64,000 bases of DNA. Source: Bradyrhizobium sp. AZCC 1610. GTDB taxonomy: Bacteria; Pseudomonadota; Alphaproteobacteria; Rhizobiales; Xanthobacteraceae. A program made the position numbers and the translations under genes. The notes under the pieces are model-generated. The model did no database searches and had not been told where the DNA came from. It worked only from the letters and a program-made list of their open reading frames with translations. Positions 1 through 9,105 of the stretch are shown here, one piece after another (the first letter of the stretch is position 1; the number at the start of each line of letters is the position of its first letter). Where the stretch lies: positions 3,443,001 to 3,507,000 of the forward strand of contig NZ_JAZHRR010000001.1 of assembly GCF_036924515.1 (NCBI RefSeq), read 5' to 3'.

Positions 1-690
1 CCGTTGTTATTTCCGCTGGCCGCCGGCTTCGCCCTGATCGGTCCGTTTGCTGCGCTTGGCCTCTATGAAATGAGCCGCCGCCGCGAGCGCGGCGAACAGG
101 CGAGCGCATGGGATGCGCTCGAGGTGCTGCGTTCGCCGTCATTCGGCGCGATGCTCGGGCTTGGCGTTCTGCTCTTGACGCTGTTCGCGACCTGGGTGGC
201 CACGGCGCAGGCGATCTACATCGCTGCGTTCGGCTATGAGGGCGCCACCGGCATTTCCGATTTTGCCACGCGCGTGCTGACGACGTCGCAGGGTTGGTGG
301 CTGATCGTGGTTGGCTGCGGTGTAGGCTTCCTGTTCGCCCTCGTCGCGCTTTGCATCAGCGTGGTCTCCTTCCCACTGATGCTCGATCGCCATGCCGGCG
401 CCGGCGATGCGATGGTGACCTCGCTGCGCGTAGTCGCACGCAATCCCGTGCCGATGGCGGCCTGGGGATTGATCGTCGCGGTGCTCCTGGTGACGGGAAC
501 GTTGCCGTTCTTCCTCGGCCTTGCCGTCGTCATCCCCCTGCTCGGGCACGCCACCTGGCACCTCTATCGGCAGACGATTGAACCGGAACTCAATCCGCAG
601 CCGCTTCCGCCCCGCGCCCACCGCGAGCGCAAGCCTGCCGCCGATTTTCCGGCCAATCTGTTCCCCTGGCGGCGCAAAGATAGCGCATAG
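1..690 (+). CDS. DUF2189 family membrane protein, 5'-truncated by window edge
   Basis: The reading frame is open from the first base of the window, so the true start lies to the left and only the last ~229 residues are seen. It has about four strongly hydrophobic segments (near visible residues 1-20, 48-70, 100-128 and 150-182) and a basic, proline-rich C-terminal tail. This arrangement and the wording of the helices fit the DUF2189 family of integral membrane proteins, common in alphaproteobacteria and of unknown function. No catalytic motif is visible. Family assignment is from recognition; a role cannot be given. Confidence 0.7.
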   Translation, partial: PLLFPLAAGFALIGPFAALGLYEMSRRRERGEQASAWDALEVLRSPSFGAMLGLGVLLLTLFATWVATAQAIYIAAFGYEGATGISDFATRVLTTSQGWWLIVVGCGVGFLFALVALCISVVSFPLMLDRHAGAGDAMVTSLRVVARNPVPMAAWGLIVAVLLVTGTLPFFLGLAVVIPLLGHATWHLYRQTIEPELNPQPLPPRAHRERKPAADFPANLFPWRRKDSA

Positions 691-900
691 GCCGGCACGG
701 AACCCGATCGATCACACCCGCCGGTCGACCCGACCGGCGGTGGGGATGTTCACCGCTCACTAACGATGAATTGAGCATCTTCAACGGAAAGGCGGTCACC
801 GCAACCACATAAGCCTTGTTTTGGCCGATCTTGCTTCGAACATTCGGCATGACGTTGACACTAACGTCGATGACGCATCGATCGTGGAGCGAACGGCACG

Positions 901-1716
901 ATGATCTCTCGCCTCTCTCTGCGCGCTCTGACCCTGGGCGCCCTGTTGCTGACTTCTGCGGCGCCCGCTCTCGCCGCACCTTGCGGCACGGGCCCGTTCG
1001 AAGCATGGCTGGAAGACTTCAAGAGGGAAGCTGCCGCCAAGGGAATAGCGACATCCGCCATTCAGGCTGGCTTGACCGGCGTCACGCTCGACAAGAGCGT
1101 GCTGGCCCGCGACCAATCGCAAAAGGTCTTCAGCCAGAGTTTTGAGGAATTCTCCGGCCGCATGGTTCCGCCCCGGCTCACGCGCGGCTCCAACATGCTC
1201 AAGCAATACGGCTCCGTGCTCGGGCGCATCGAACAGGCCTATGGCGTGCCCGGCGAAGTGCTGGTGGCAATCTGGGGCCTGGAAACCGATTTCGGCGTCA
1301 ACATCGGAAAATTCCCGACGCTGCGCTCGCTGGCGACGCTGGCCTATGATTGCCGCCGCACCGACCTGTTCAAGGCCGAGTTGATGGATGCGCTACGCAT
1401 CGTCGAGCGCGGCGATATCGCGCCACAGGAACTACGCGGCGCATGGGCGGGTGAAATCGGTCAGACCCAGTTCATGCCGTCGTCCTACGTCAAGTTCGCG
1501 GTCGATTTCGACGGCAACGGCCGCCGCGATCTCCTGCGCAGCCCCCCGGACGTGTTGGCCTCGACCGCCAACTTCCTTGCCGGCCACGGCTGGCAACGCG
1601 GCAAGGACTGGGAGCCCGGCGGCGCCAATTTTGCCGCGATCAAGGAATGGAACAAGAGCGAGGTCTACGCCAAGACTATCGCCTTTTTCGCGACGCAGCT
1701 TTCGCGAGCCCCCTAG
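901..1716 (+). CDS. Lytic murein transglycosylase (MltB-like, SLT_2 domain)
   Basis: 271 residues starting with a Sec signal peptide (basic start, hydrophobic stretch to about residue 25, Ala-x-Ala). The mature part matches the membrane-bound lytic transglycosylase B family that cleaves the MurNAc-GlcNAc bond of peptidoglycan to give 1,6-anhydro ends. The catalytic Glu sits in 'WGLETDFG' near residue 128, and the family signature 'GEIGQTQFMPSSY' follows near 185. It is shorter than MltB proteins carrying a C-terminal peptidoglycan-binding domain, which is absent here. It stands alone, with no close operon partner. Function is inferred from the family with high confidence. Confidence 0.88.
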   Translation: MISRLSLRALTLGALLLTSAAPALAAPCGTGPFEAWLEDFKREAAAKGIATSAIQAGLTGVTLDKSVLARDQSQKVFSQSFEEFSGRMVPPRLTRGSNMLKQYGSVLGRIEQAYGVPGEVLVAIWGLETDFGVNIGKFPTLRSLATLAYDCRRTDLFKAELMDALRIVERGDIAPQELRGAWAGEIGQTQFMPSSYVKFAVDFDGNGRRDLLRSPPDVLASTANFLAGHGWQRGKDWEPGGANFAAIKEWNKSEVYAKTIAFFATQLSRAP

Positions 1717-2245
1717 ACTTAGCAACCACTCAAGGGTCGGCCACAGCGATCAGACCTTTGCCCTCAGGTCTGCCCCGTCGTTAGCTTCGCGCGAGCGTAT
1801 CCACCTGGGCGATGAAATCAGAAATAGATCGCCACCCATAAAAATGAACCAAAATTCATTTAATCAATGCGTTACATGCGATTCGCGCATAAGAAGATTC
1901 CAAAAAGCTAGCCTTAAAGCACATTTTTGTGCGCTGCACGCACTCACGGACTTGCACTCGCGCTCCTCCTGATCGCTGTTTAGTCAACGGCGAGGTTAAT
2001 TTGGAAATGACGGTAAGTCCTCAAATTTACGGCATTATTTTCAGTGAGCGAAACACCTATGGAGCGGACGAGCCGACTAATCTTTCAGCCATACTGAAAA
2101 GTTAAGCGGCCCTTACCTCCGTCATGCGTTTTAGGATTAGCTGCATCGCAACATAGGAACTTCTGCACTGCGGAATCTAGTCTATATTCATTTCAACGAT
2201 GAGGCCGCACCCCAAAGGCTGAATCGCTAATTCAAGGAGACTACG
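1717..2245. other. 529-bp AT-richer intergenic gap, no gene recognised
   Basis: This gap between the transglycosylase and the DUF1127 gene is visibly poorer in GC than its surroundings and carries no convincing reading frame. A small GCACA/TGTGC hairpin lies around 1918-1932. A 'TCTATATT' element near 2182 lies about 65 bases before the DUF1127 start and could be a -10 box. The gap could hold a small RNA or just promoters; nothing in the sequence settles this. Confidence 0.3.
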
Positions 2246-2398
2246 ATGTTACTTTCGCTCATCCGCATGATCCAGGCGTTCCGGGATTATCAGCGCAATG
2301 TCAGCGAACTGTCCCAGCTCAGCGATCGCGAACTGGCCGATATCGGCCTCGATCGTTCGGACATTCCGCGCGTTGCAGCCGGAACCTATAACGGCTGA
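2246..2398 (+). CDS. DUF1127 small protein (50 aa)
   Basis: A 50-residue basic protein preceded by a good ribosome binding site (AAGGAG at 2233-2238, 7 nt before the ATG). The body contains 'LSQLSDRELADIGLDRSDI', the hallmark of the DUF1127 domain. Proteins of this family are abundant in alphaproteobacteria; some affect RNA turnover and phosphate or stress responses, but the role of this copy is unknown. It stands alone downstream of a long AT-rich leader, so it is probably a monocistronic, strongly regulated gene (inference). Confidence 0.85.
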   Translation: MLLSLIRMIQAFRDYQRNVSELSQLSDRELADIGLDRSDIPRVAAGTYNG

Positions 2399-2501
2399 TC
2401 TCTGTTCAGCCGCCAAGTTGAACGGATAACGCCCGCCCTCGCTGCGGGCGTTGTCGTTTCTGATGCTGCACTTGGCGCGAAAACGCGCTAACCCTGCGCG
2501 C

Positions 2502-3935
2502 ATGATTTCCTCTACCCCCAAAACTGACACCGTCCATGTGATTGGCGGCGGCCTTGCCGGCTCGGAAGCCGCCTGGCAGATCGCCAATGCGGGCGTGCAC
2601 GTCGTCCTGCACGAGATGCGCCCGTTGCGGATGACCGAGGCGCACCACACCGAAGGTCTGGCCGAGCTCGTTTGCTCCAACTCGTTTCGCTCGGACGACG
2701 CTGCCAACAACGCCGTCGGCCTGCTGCATGCCGAGATGCGCCGGCTGAGCTCGCTGATCATGCGCTGCGCCGACGTCAACCAGGTGCCCGCGGGCGGCGC
2801 GCTGGCGGTTGACCGCGATGGATTCTCCGCAGCCGTCACCCGGGCCCTGCACGACCATCCCCTGATCGAGATCGACCGCGCCGAAATCGCCGGCCTGCCG
2901 CCCGCCGAATGGAGCAACGTGATCGTCGCGACCGGCCCCCTTACCTCGGCGCCGCTGGCGGACGCCATCCGCGAACTCACGGACGAGAACGCGCTGGCGT
3001 TCTTCGATGCGATCGCGCCGATCGTGCACAAGGATTCCATCGACATGTCGGTGGCGTGGTTTCAGTCGCGTTACGATAAGGTCGGGCCCGGCGGCACCGG
3101 CGCCGATTACATCAACTGCCCGATGACCAAAGAGCAGTATGACGCCTTCGTTGCGGCGCTCCTGGCCGGCGACAAGGTGGACTTCAAGGATTGGGAGACC
3201 AACACGCCCTATTTCGACGGCTGCCTGCCGGTCGAGGTGATGGCCGAGCGCGGCCACGAGACGCTGCGGCACGGACCGATGAAGCCGGTCGGGCTGACCA
3301 ATCCGCACAACCCGACGGTCAAGCCCTACGCCATCGTGCAGCTGCGGCAGGACAACAAGCTCGGCACGCTCTACAACATCGTCGGCTTCCAGACCAAGCT
3401 GAATTACGGCGCGCAGCAGCGTGTCTTCCGCACCATTCCGGGCCTCGGGAACGCCGAATTCGCCCGGCTCGGCGGCCTGCACCGCAACACTTTCCTGAAC
3501 TCGCCAAAACTCCTCGATGGACAGTTGCGATTGCGCGCGCAGCCACGGCTACGCTTTGCCGGCCAGATGACCGGCTGCGAGGGCTACGTGGAATCCGCCA
3601 GCATCGGCCTGATCGCAGGCCTCTACGCCGCAGCGAACGCGCAGGCGCAGTCGCTCGAACCGCCGCCCGTGACCACGGCGCTGGGTTCGCTGCTCGGGCA
3701 TATTACCGGGGGGCACATCGAAACCATCGAGGCCGGAACGCGCTCCTTCCAGCCGATGAACATCAATTTCGGGCTGTTCCCGCCGCTTGCGAGCGCGCCG
3801 ACCAAAAAGCCCGATGGTACGCGGCTGCGCGGCAACGAGAAGACGGTCGCAAAGAAGCAGGCGCTCAGCGCCCGGGCGCTCGCCGATCTCGATCGCTGGA
3901 TCGCCGATCACCTTCGCGTAGCGGCGGCGGCGTAA
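2502..3935 (+). CDS. trmFO: Methylenetetrahydrofolate-tRNA-(uracil-54-C5)-methyltransferase
   Basis: 477 residues, close to the usual TrmFO length (~440-475). It uses FAD and 5,10-methylene-THF to make m5U54 in the T-loop of tRNA. The N-terminal FAD-binding motif '[13 protein letters not shown]' begins about residue 11; '[11 protein letters not shown]' near residue 55 and '[12 protein letters not shown]' near residue 360 are family signatures. The ATG at 2502 is chosen over an upstream in-frame TTG at 2451 because it places the dinucleotide-binding motif at the usual distance from the N-terminus. The next gene starts 4 nt after the stop, so the two are probably co-transcribed. Confidence 0.93.
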   Translation: MISSTPKTDTVHVIGGGLAGSEAAWQIANAGVHVVLHEMRPLRMTEAHHTEGLAELVCSNSFRSDDAANNAVGLLHAEMRRLSSLIMRCADVNQVPAGGALAVDRDGFSAAVTRALHDHPLIEIDRAEIAGLPPAEWSNVIVATGPLTSAPLADAIRELTDENALAFFDAIAPIVHKDSIDMSVAWFQSRYDKVGPGGTGADYINCPMTKEQYDAFVAALLAGDKVDFKDWETNTPYFDGCLPVEVMAERGHETLRHGPMKPVGLTNPHNPTVKPYAIVQLRQDNKLGTLYNIVGFQTKLNYGAQQRVFRTIPGLGNAEFARLGGLHRNTFLNSPKLLDGQLRLRAQPRLRFAGQMTGCEGYVESASIGLIAGLYAAANAQAQSLEPPPVTTALGSLLGHITGGHIETIEAGTRSFQPMNINFGLFPPLASAPTKKPDGTRLRGNEKTVAKKQALSARALADLDRWIADHLRVAAAA

Positions 3936-3939
3936 CACC

Positions 3940-5043
3940 ATGAGCTTGCCCAAGGACGACGCCGCGACCCTGTCGGCGCTATGGACCGAAGGCGTGCTGC
4001 TGAAGCGCGACGTGTTCTCGACCGTCGAGCGCGGCCGGTTTCGCGACGATGCCGGCGAGGTCGACGCGGTGCTGCGCCGGCTCGATCAGGTGCCGCTGTG
4101 GTCCCATCCGCTCGCCCGCCATCTGTTCGCCCGCGAGCGCCGCGCGCTGGCGCTGGCGCGCGATCTCGACGTCGGCCCGAAACTGCTATGGGCCGGACAG
4201 CAGGCACTGGTGCGCGGCTTCATCGACGGCGTCGCGCTGCATCTGGCAAAGCCCCATGGCGACATCGCCTATTTTCGCTCGGCCAAGCTCGCTCTTCGCA
4301 AGCTGCACCGCGCCGGCATCTGCCATAACGATCTGGCCAAGGAGCAGAACTGGCTGCGCGGAAGCAACGGCCGCGCCTATGTGACCGATTTTCAACTGGC
4401 GGCCTGCTTCAAGACAAGAAGCCGCCTGTTCCGGATCGCGGCCTACGAGGACCTACGCCATCTGCTGAAGCACAAGCGCAGCTATGCGCCACAGGCGCTG
4501 ACTCCGATGGAGCGCAAGATTCTCGCGCGCAAATCCTTTGTCGCCAGCATCTGGCTCATGACCGGCAAGAAGGTCTACCAGGCCATCACCCGCGGCCTAT
4601 TCAACTTCACCGATCGCGAAGGCGGCGGCCGCCGGCTGGTCAACGACGCGCCCGTGTTGATGGATTTGATTAGGAAAAACCACGATGTCCGCGACGCCGC
4701 GATCGTGGCTTTCGCCGACCGACGCACCGGTGTCGGGCTGTACGCCTTTGTCGAAGCCGACGAGGTGGCACTGGAAAAGCAGCTACGCACCGAACTCGCG
4801 GCAGCCAAGGGCGTCAAGCCGCCGGAGCATATCCAGGTGGTGCATGCCCTGCCGCGCGATGCCGCGGGAAAACCGCGCACGGAGATATTGCAGCTTGTCG
4901 CGATGAACCAGCTCGACCTGATCGAGCCGCTGATCACGAGCGATATCGACCGCGCGTTCCTGAAAGACATTCTGGAGAGCCGCAAGAATTTGCGGGACCG
5001 GTTCAATTTCGAAAGCAGCGAGTTGAATTCGCGATCGAGTTGA
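3940..5043 (+). CDS. RIO/lipopolysaccharide-kinase-like protein with AMP-binding-C-like tail
   Basis: 367 residues. The N-terminal part (about 20-200) is a compact protein-kinase-like fold: catalytic loop 'HNDLAKEQN' at residues 129-137 and metal-binding 'VTDFQ' at 148-152 in place of DFG. A hydrophobic stretch near 200-222 separates it from a C-terminal region (about 248-320) that resembles the mobile C-terminal domain of acyl-CoA synthetases: 'VRDAAIVAFAD' followed by 'LPRDAAGKPRTEIL', like the usual 'LPRTPSGKILR'. This kinase/AMP-C arrangement is unusual. The substrate is unknown. Four nt behind trmFO suggests co-expression but does not reveal function. Confidence 0.7.
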   Translation: MSLPKDDAATLSALWTEGVLLKRDVFSTVERGRFRDDAGEVDAVLRRLDQVPLWSHPLARHLFARERRALALARDLDVGPKLLWAGQQALVRGFIDGVALHLAKPHGDIAYFRSAKLALRKLHRAGICHNDLAKEQNWLRGSNGRAYVTDFQLAACFKTRSRLFRIAAYEDLRHLLKHKRSYAPQALTPMERKILARKSFVASIWLMTGKKVYQAITRGLFNFTDREGGGRRLVNDAPVLMDLIRKNHDVRDAAIVAFADRRTGVGLYAFVEADEVALEKQLRTELAAAKGVKPPEHIQVVHALPRDAAGKPRTEILQLVAMNQLDLIEPLITSDIDRAFLKDILESRKNLRDRFNFESSELNSRSS

Positions 5044-5049
5044 TCTGCC

Positions 5050-5185
5050 GTGTCCCGGGCGCGATGCAGCGCCCTTCGCGCTGCTTCGCAGAACCGGGAC
5101 CCACGCTGCGACAACGATGGACCCCGGACCAGCAGCGCTCCACGCCGCGAGTGCGGCGCGCTGCGCAGCATCCGGGGAACGCCAA
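5050..5185. repeat. Palindromic intergenic repeat (family E)
   Basis: Between convergent genes. The block begins with GTCCCGGG and closes with CCGGGGAAC; an inner hairpin pairs GATGCAGCGC with GCGCTGCTTC. It is of the 'gatgcagcgc' type seen across Bradyrhizobium intergenic regions. It may also work as a bidirectional terminator for the kinase and the phytoene-synthase-like gene (inference). Confidence 0.55.
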
Positions 5186-5192
5186 GCGCCGC

Positions 5193-6056
5193 CTACCCGC
5201 CAAATTCCTGCGACCGTGACGCCCGCCACAGCGTCCACAAGGTCCGTAACCGCGACGTCGTCTGCGGTACGAAGGGATCGACGTCGGCCCGCGACATACG
5301 CTTGAGATCGCGGCGGACCAGCGCCAGCGGAAGGAACACCGGTCGCACCTGCGGCGGCGCATGTGTGAGTAGCTCGAAGGCGGTGCCGAGATGCTTTCGG
5401 GCGTCCCCCACCAACTGATCGATCGCGGCGCGCGCCCGCGGCGTCTGCTTGCCCGAAAAGACTTCTTCCATCCCGCTGCCGTGTTGCTGCAGCAGCTGCA
5501 GCGGCAGGAATAGCTGGCGCCGCGCGGCATCGAGCGGCAGCGCCGCGATCACCTGCGCCACGCCCTGGGCCAACCCGGCATGGCGCGCGAGATGGTCGAT
5601 CACCGCCGACGGCTGTACCGCTAGCCGCGCGCCGAGCGAGAACAGCGCCGAGGAGGTGTCGGTGACATAGCCCTCCAGCGCCGCCATCGATGGCATCGGA
5701 TCGTTGTAGAGATCGAACTGATGCTCCTCGATCAGCCGCGACAGCGGCTCAACCGGCAGGCGGAATTCGGCGATCGTCTGCAACAGTTCGGCTGCGACCG
5801 GATTGCCCTCGACGCCGCCATGGCCGGCGCCTTCCAGCACATCGGTCCACCATTGCAGCCGAATTTCGCCTGGCAATGGCTGGCTGACCTGCTCGCGCAC
5901 GCGGGATATCTCGACATTGAAGGCGTAGACCGACAGCAGCGCGCGGCGCTGGACCGGTGGCAGGAACAGCGTCGACGCATAGCGGGCAAAGTCGTGCGTG
6001 CGCACCAGATCGGCGCAGAACGCGGCGGAATCCTTCGACGTCGCCGCCTCGCTCAT
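5193..6056 (-). CDS. Phytoene/squalene-synthase-fold protein (NDUFAF6-like)
   Basis: 287 residues of the trans-isoprenyl diphosphate synthase head-to-head fold ('FARYASTLFLPPVQR', 'LYAFNVE', 'IRLQWW', 'FLPLQLLQQHG'). Where true phytoene and squalene synthases have the first Asp-rich motif (DDxxD), this protein reads 'NVEISRVRE', so the diphosphate-binding aspartates are missing. That degeneration is typical of the NDUFAF6 branch, a mitochondrial complex I assembly factor. Its start overlaps the stop of the Mth938-like gene by 4 nt (ATGA), indicating translational coupling at the end of the secDF operon. A non-enzymatic assembly role is inferred; isoprenoid synthesis is less likely. Confidence 0.75.
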   Translation of the reverse strand: MSEAATSKDSAAFCADLVRTHDFARYASTLFLPPVQRRALLSVYAFNVEISRVREQVSQPLPGEIRLQWWTDVLEGAGHGGVEGNPVAAELLQTIAEFRLPVEPLSRLIEEHQFDLYNDPMPSMAALEGYVTDTSSALFSLGARLAVQPSAVIDHLARHAGLAQGVAQVIAALPLDAARRQLFLPLQLLQQHGSGMEEVFSGKQTPRARAAIDQLVGDARKHLGTAFELLTHAPPQVRPVFLPLALVRRDLKRMSRADVDPFVPQTTSRLRTLWTLWRASRSQEFGG

Positions 6057-6436
6057 GGCACCGCGATCAGCGCCGCCGCGACCCGCCGGCGCTCGCCCAG
6101 CATGACGTTGTAGGTCCGGATCGCAGGCCCCGTCTGCATCGCATCGAGCACCACGTGCACGGCGCGCAGCGCCTCGCGAAGCCCCCGCGGCGGCATCCAG
6201 ACTTCAGTGCCGGTGCCGACGATCAGCGTATCGATGGAATTGGCGGCCTTGAATATGCGCGAGAGCGAATATTCATCGATGTCGGCAGGCTTCGTCACCT
6301 GCCAGGCCCAGATTGCATCCGGCAGGCACAGCAGCGAGCCGCGATGCGACATGTCGGCGAAGGCGAAGCCGCCCTTGCCGTAGGCTTCGATCGGCGCCGA
6401 CCTCGGAAGATGCGGGGCGTCCGAGGATGTGGCCAT
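6053..6436 (-). CDS. Mth938-like domain protein (NDUFAF3-like)
   Basis: 127 residues of the Mth938-like/DUF498 fold, marked by 'IEAYGKGGF', 'IDTLIVGTG' and 'NVMLGERRRVAAALIAVP'. The family includes the human complex I assembly factor NDUFAF3. It begins 2 nt after secF and ends in a 4-nt overlap with the NDUFAF6-like gene, so the two assembly-factor homologues are made from adjoining, coupled frames. No enzymatic motif is visible. The biochemical role in bacteria is not established; a part in membrane-complex biogenesis is inferred from family and context. Confidence 0.78.
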   Translation of the reverse strand: MATSSDAPHLPRSAPIEAYGKGGFAFADMSHRGSLLCLPDAIWAWQVTKPADIDEYSLSRIFKAANSIDTLIVGTGTEVWMPPRGLREALRAVHVVLDAMQTGPAIRTYNVMLGERRRVAAALIAVP

Positions 6437-6438
6437 CT

Positions 6439-7440
6439 TTATTTCTTCGCAGGCTTATCCGGCGCCTCGCGGTGCTCACCGACGCCGAGATAGATCAGGA
6501 TCGGCGCGGCGATGAAGATCGAAGTGTAGGTGCCAACCAGCAGCGCGCCGAACACCATGACGGCCGTAAAGCTGTGGATCGCGTGACCGCCGAACAACAA
6601 CAGCGCCAGCAGGGCCAGCGTCACCGTGACGTGGGTGATGATCGAGCGCGACAGCGTCGAATTGATGGATTCGTTGAGGAGCTGCGGCATCGGCATTTTC
6701 TTGTAGCGCCGCAACATTTCCCGGATGCGGTCGTAGATCACGACCGTGTCGTTCAGCGAGTAACCGAGAATCGTCAACAGCGCCGCGATACTGGTGAGGT
6801 CGAAATCGACCTGGGAAATCGACATGAAGCCGATCGTCAGCACGATATCGTGGACGTTGGCGATCATGGCGCCGAGCGCGAACTGCCATTCGAACCGGAA
6901 CCAGAGATAGATCAGGATTGAGAAAATCGCGAGCATCATGCCGAGCATGCCGTAAGCCAGCAATTCGCCGGAAACGCGCGGTCCCACCACCTCGACGCGG
7001 CGGTATTCGACGGAGTCGCCGAGCGCGCCGCGAACCTTCTGCACGGCCGCCTGCTGCGCGGCGTCGCCGCCGGGCTGTTCGGCCACCCGGATCAGCACGT
7101 CCGAGGGACCGCCAAACTGCTGCAACTGGATGTCGCCGAGTCCAAGGGTGCTCAGCGTCGCGCGCATCGCACCGATGTCGACGGGGCCTGACTTGTTCTG
7201 CACTTCCAGGAGCGTACCGCCCCTGAAGTCGATGCCGAAATTCAGCCCGTGGGTGAAAAACAGCACGATCGCGAGGATCGAAAGAGCCGCGGAGATTGGG
7301 AAGCTGATGCGACGAAAGCGCGTGAAATCGAAATGCGTGACGTCAGGGACGATGCGCAGCGGCGGCAACAGATCGAACACGGCGACCACGGTCAGCACGA
7401 CGATCAGAACGCCCAGCGCAATGAGAATAGATTGAGTCAC
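6439..7440 (-). CDS. secF: Protein translocase subunit SecF
   Basis: 333 residues with six membrane segments and a periplasmic P4-type domain between the first two. SecF pairs with SecD to drive late steps of Sec export using the proton gradient. The signatures 'FGIDFRGGTLLEV' (near residue 70) and 'LTILGYSLNDTVVIYDRIRE' (near residue 220) are plain. The gene follows secD by 10 nt and precedes the Mth938-like gene by 2 nt, all in one minus-strand operon headed by yajC. No irregularity seen. Confidence 0.96.
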   Translation of the reverse strand: MTQSILIALGVLIVVLTVVAVFDLLPPLRIVPDVTHFDFTRFRRISFPISAALSILAIVLFFTHGLNFGIDFRGGTLLEVQNKSGPVDIGAMRATLSTLGLGDIQLQQFGGPSDVLIRVAEQPGGDAAQQAAVQKVRGALGDSVEYRRVEVVGPRVSGELLAYGMLGMMLAIFSILIYLWFRFEWQFALGAMIANVHDIVLTIGFMSISQVDFDLTSIAALLTILGYSLNDTVVIYDRIREMLRRYKKMPMPQLLNESINSTLSRSIITHVTVTLALLALLLFGGHAIHSFTAVMVFGALLVGTYTSIFIAAPILIYLGVGEHREAPDKPAKK

Positions 7441-7450
7441 AGTGGGGTCC

Positions 7451-9052
7451 CTAGATCGGCACGGTCTTCGGCCGCTTCCAGCGCACCCAGCCAGCGACGA
7501 TCAGGCTGGTGAGCGTAAACGCTGTGAAGACCGTGGTGATGATACCGATGCCGAGCGTGACGGCGAAGCCGCGAACCGGGCCGGTGCCGATGTAGAACAG
7601 CACCGCTGCGGCAATGAAGGTGGTGATATTGGAGTCCAAGATAGTCGCCAGCGCCCGCCTGAAACCAGCGTCGATCGCCGAAATCGCATTGCGCCCGCCG
7701 CGCAGTTCCTCGCGGATGCGCTCATAGATCAGCACGTTGGAGTCGACCGCGATACCAACGGTCAGCACGACGCCGGCGATACCGGGCAGCGTCAGCGTGG
7801 CGTTGAGCAGCGACAGGATGCCGAAGATCATCGCGACGTTGATGGCAACCGCGATGTTGGCGAACACGCCGAACAGCCGGTAGGTCAGCAGCATGAACAC
7901 GATGACCATGATCGAGCCGACGTAAGCCGCGAGTTTGCCCTTTTCGATCGAGTCCTGGCCAAGCCCGGGGCCGACGGTGCGTTCCTCGATCACGGTCAGC
8001 GGCGCCGGCAGTGCGCCGGCGCGCATTAGCAGCGCGAGCTCGTTGGCCGCCTGCACCGTGAAGCTGCCGGAAATCTGCCCCTGGCCGCCGGTGATCGGCT
8101 CGCGGATCACGGGTGCGGATATCACCTTGTTGTCGAGGACGATGGCAAAGGGTTGCCCGACATTTTCCGACGTCGCCTGCGCGAATTTGCGCGAGCCCGA
8201 ACTGTTGAACTTGAAGTTCACGATCGGCTCGTTGGTGCGCTGGTCGAAGCCCGGCTGCGCGTCGGTCAGGTCGCCGCCCGACACCAGCACCTGCCGCTTG
8301 ATGACGTAGGGAACCTTGGGCGATTGCTCGCTCATCAAGACTTCCGAATCCGCCGAGACCCCCCGCCCCGACTGAACCTGATCCGGCGACACCGACGGAT
8401 CGACCATGCGGAATTCCATCTTGGCGGTCTGGCCAAGGATGCGCTTCAAGTCGGTTGGATCCTGCAATCCCGGCACCTGGACCAGGATACGATCGGTGCC
8501 TTGCCGCTGGATCAAGGGCTCGACCGTGCCCAATTCGTTGATACGGCGCTCGACGATCTGGATCGACTGTTCGATCGTTTGCCGGATGCGTTCGGTAATG
8601 GCGGCTTGCGGCACCGTGAGACGGAACAGGCCGCCGCCGGCATCGGAGACTTCGAGGCTGCGCTGCCCTGAGGAGCCGAGCAGGCCGCCAAGCGGCTGCG
8701 ACAGCTCGCGCAGCTTGGTGAGGGCCGCCTGCTGGTCACTCTCCTTGACGCGGACTTCGGCGGCATCGCCGCGGACGGCAAGGCCGGTATAGCCGATCTT
8801 GGCATCGCGCAGCACGCGGCGGACCTCGTCGCGCACCTGGTCGAGCTTTTCCTTCTTCACGTAGTTGGAATCGACTTCGAGCAGCAGGTACGAACCGCCC
8901 TGCAAATCGAGCCCAAGCACGATGTGGCGCTGCGCCCACACCGGCCAGGTCTTCACCCGCTCCTGGGAAAAGAAGTTCGGAACCGCGAACAGGCAGACGA
9001 TTAGCGCGGTCAGAATGATCGCCAGCGCCTTCCACCGCGTGAAATACAACAT
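7451..9052 (-). CDS. secD: Protein translocase subunit SecD
   Basis: 533 residues with an N-terminal membrane anchor, large periplasmic P1 and P4 domains (including 'HIVLGLDLQGGSYLLLEVD' near residue 43), and a C-terminal bundle of five helices containing 'LTVGIAVDSNVLIYERIREE', which carries the conserved Asp of the RND-like proton path. It forms the SecDF accessory complex that binds emerging substrates on the periplasmic side. It is about 80 residues shorter than E. coli SecD, normal for alphaproteobacteria. Preceded by yajC (53-nt gap) and followed by secF. Confidence 0.96.
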   Translation of the reverse strand: MLYFTRWKALAIILTALIVCLFAVPNFFSQERVKTWPVWAQRHIVLGLDLQGGSYLLLEVDSNYVKKEKLDQVRDEVRRVLRDAKIGYTGLAVRGDAAEVRVKESDQQAALTKLRELSQPLGGLLGSSGQRSLEVSDAGGGLFRLTVPQAAITERIRQTIEQSIQIVERRINELGTVEPLIQRQGTDRILVQVPGLQDPTDLKRILGQTAKMEFRMVDPSVSPDQVQSGRGVSADSEVLMSEQSPKVPYVIKRQVLVSGGDLTDAQPGFDQRTNEPIVNFKFNSSGSRKFAQATSENVGQPFAIVLDNKVISAPVIREPITGGQGQISGSFTVQAANELALLMRAGALPAPLTVIEERTVGPGLGQDSIEKGKLAAYVGSIMVIVFMLLTYRLFGVFANIAVAINVAMIFGILSLLNATLTLPGIAGVVLTVGIAVDSNVLIYERIREELRGGRNAISAIDAGFRRALATILDSNITTFIAAAVLFYIGTGPVRGFAVTLGIGIITTVFTAFTLTSLIVAGWVRWKRPKTVPI

Positions 9053-9105
9053 CGAGAGACCTGTCAGATCCAGGAAAATGCGCCGCAGGAAGCGGCGCGG
9101 AAAAC

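Noticed and set aside
901..2398. A lysis or phage cassette around the first lytic transglycosylase
   Set aside because: The enzyme is a chromosomal MltB-like exported protein with no holin or phage neighbours.
2406..3482. 358-residue minus-strand frame opposite trmFO
   Set aside because: Shadow of trmFO, which shows clear FAD and TrmFO signatures.
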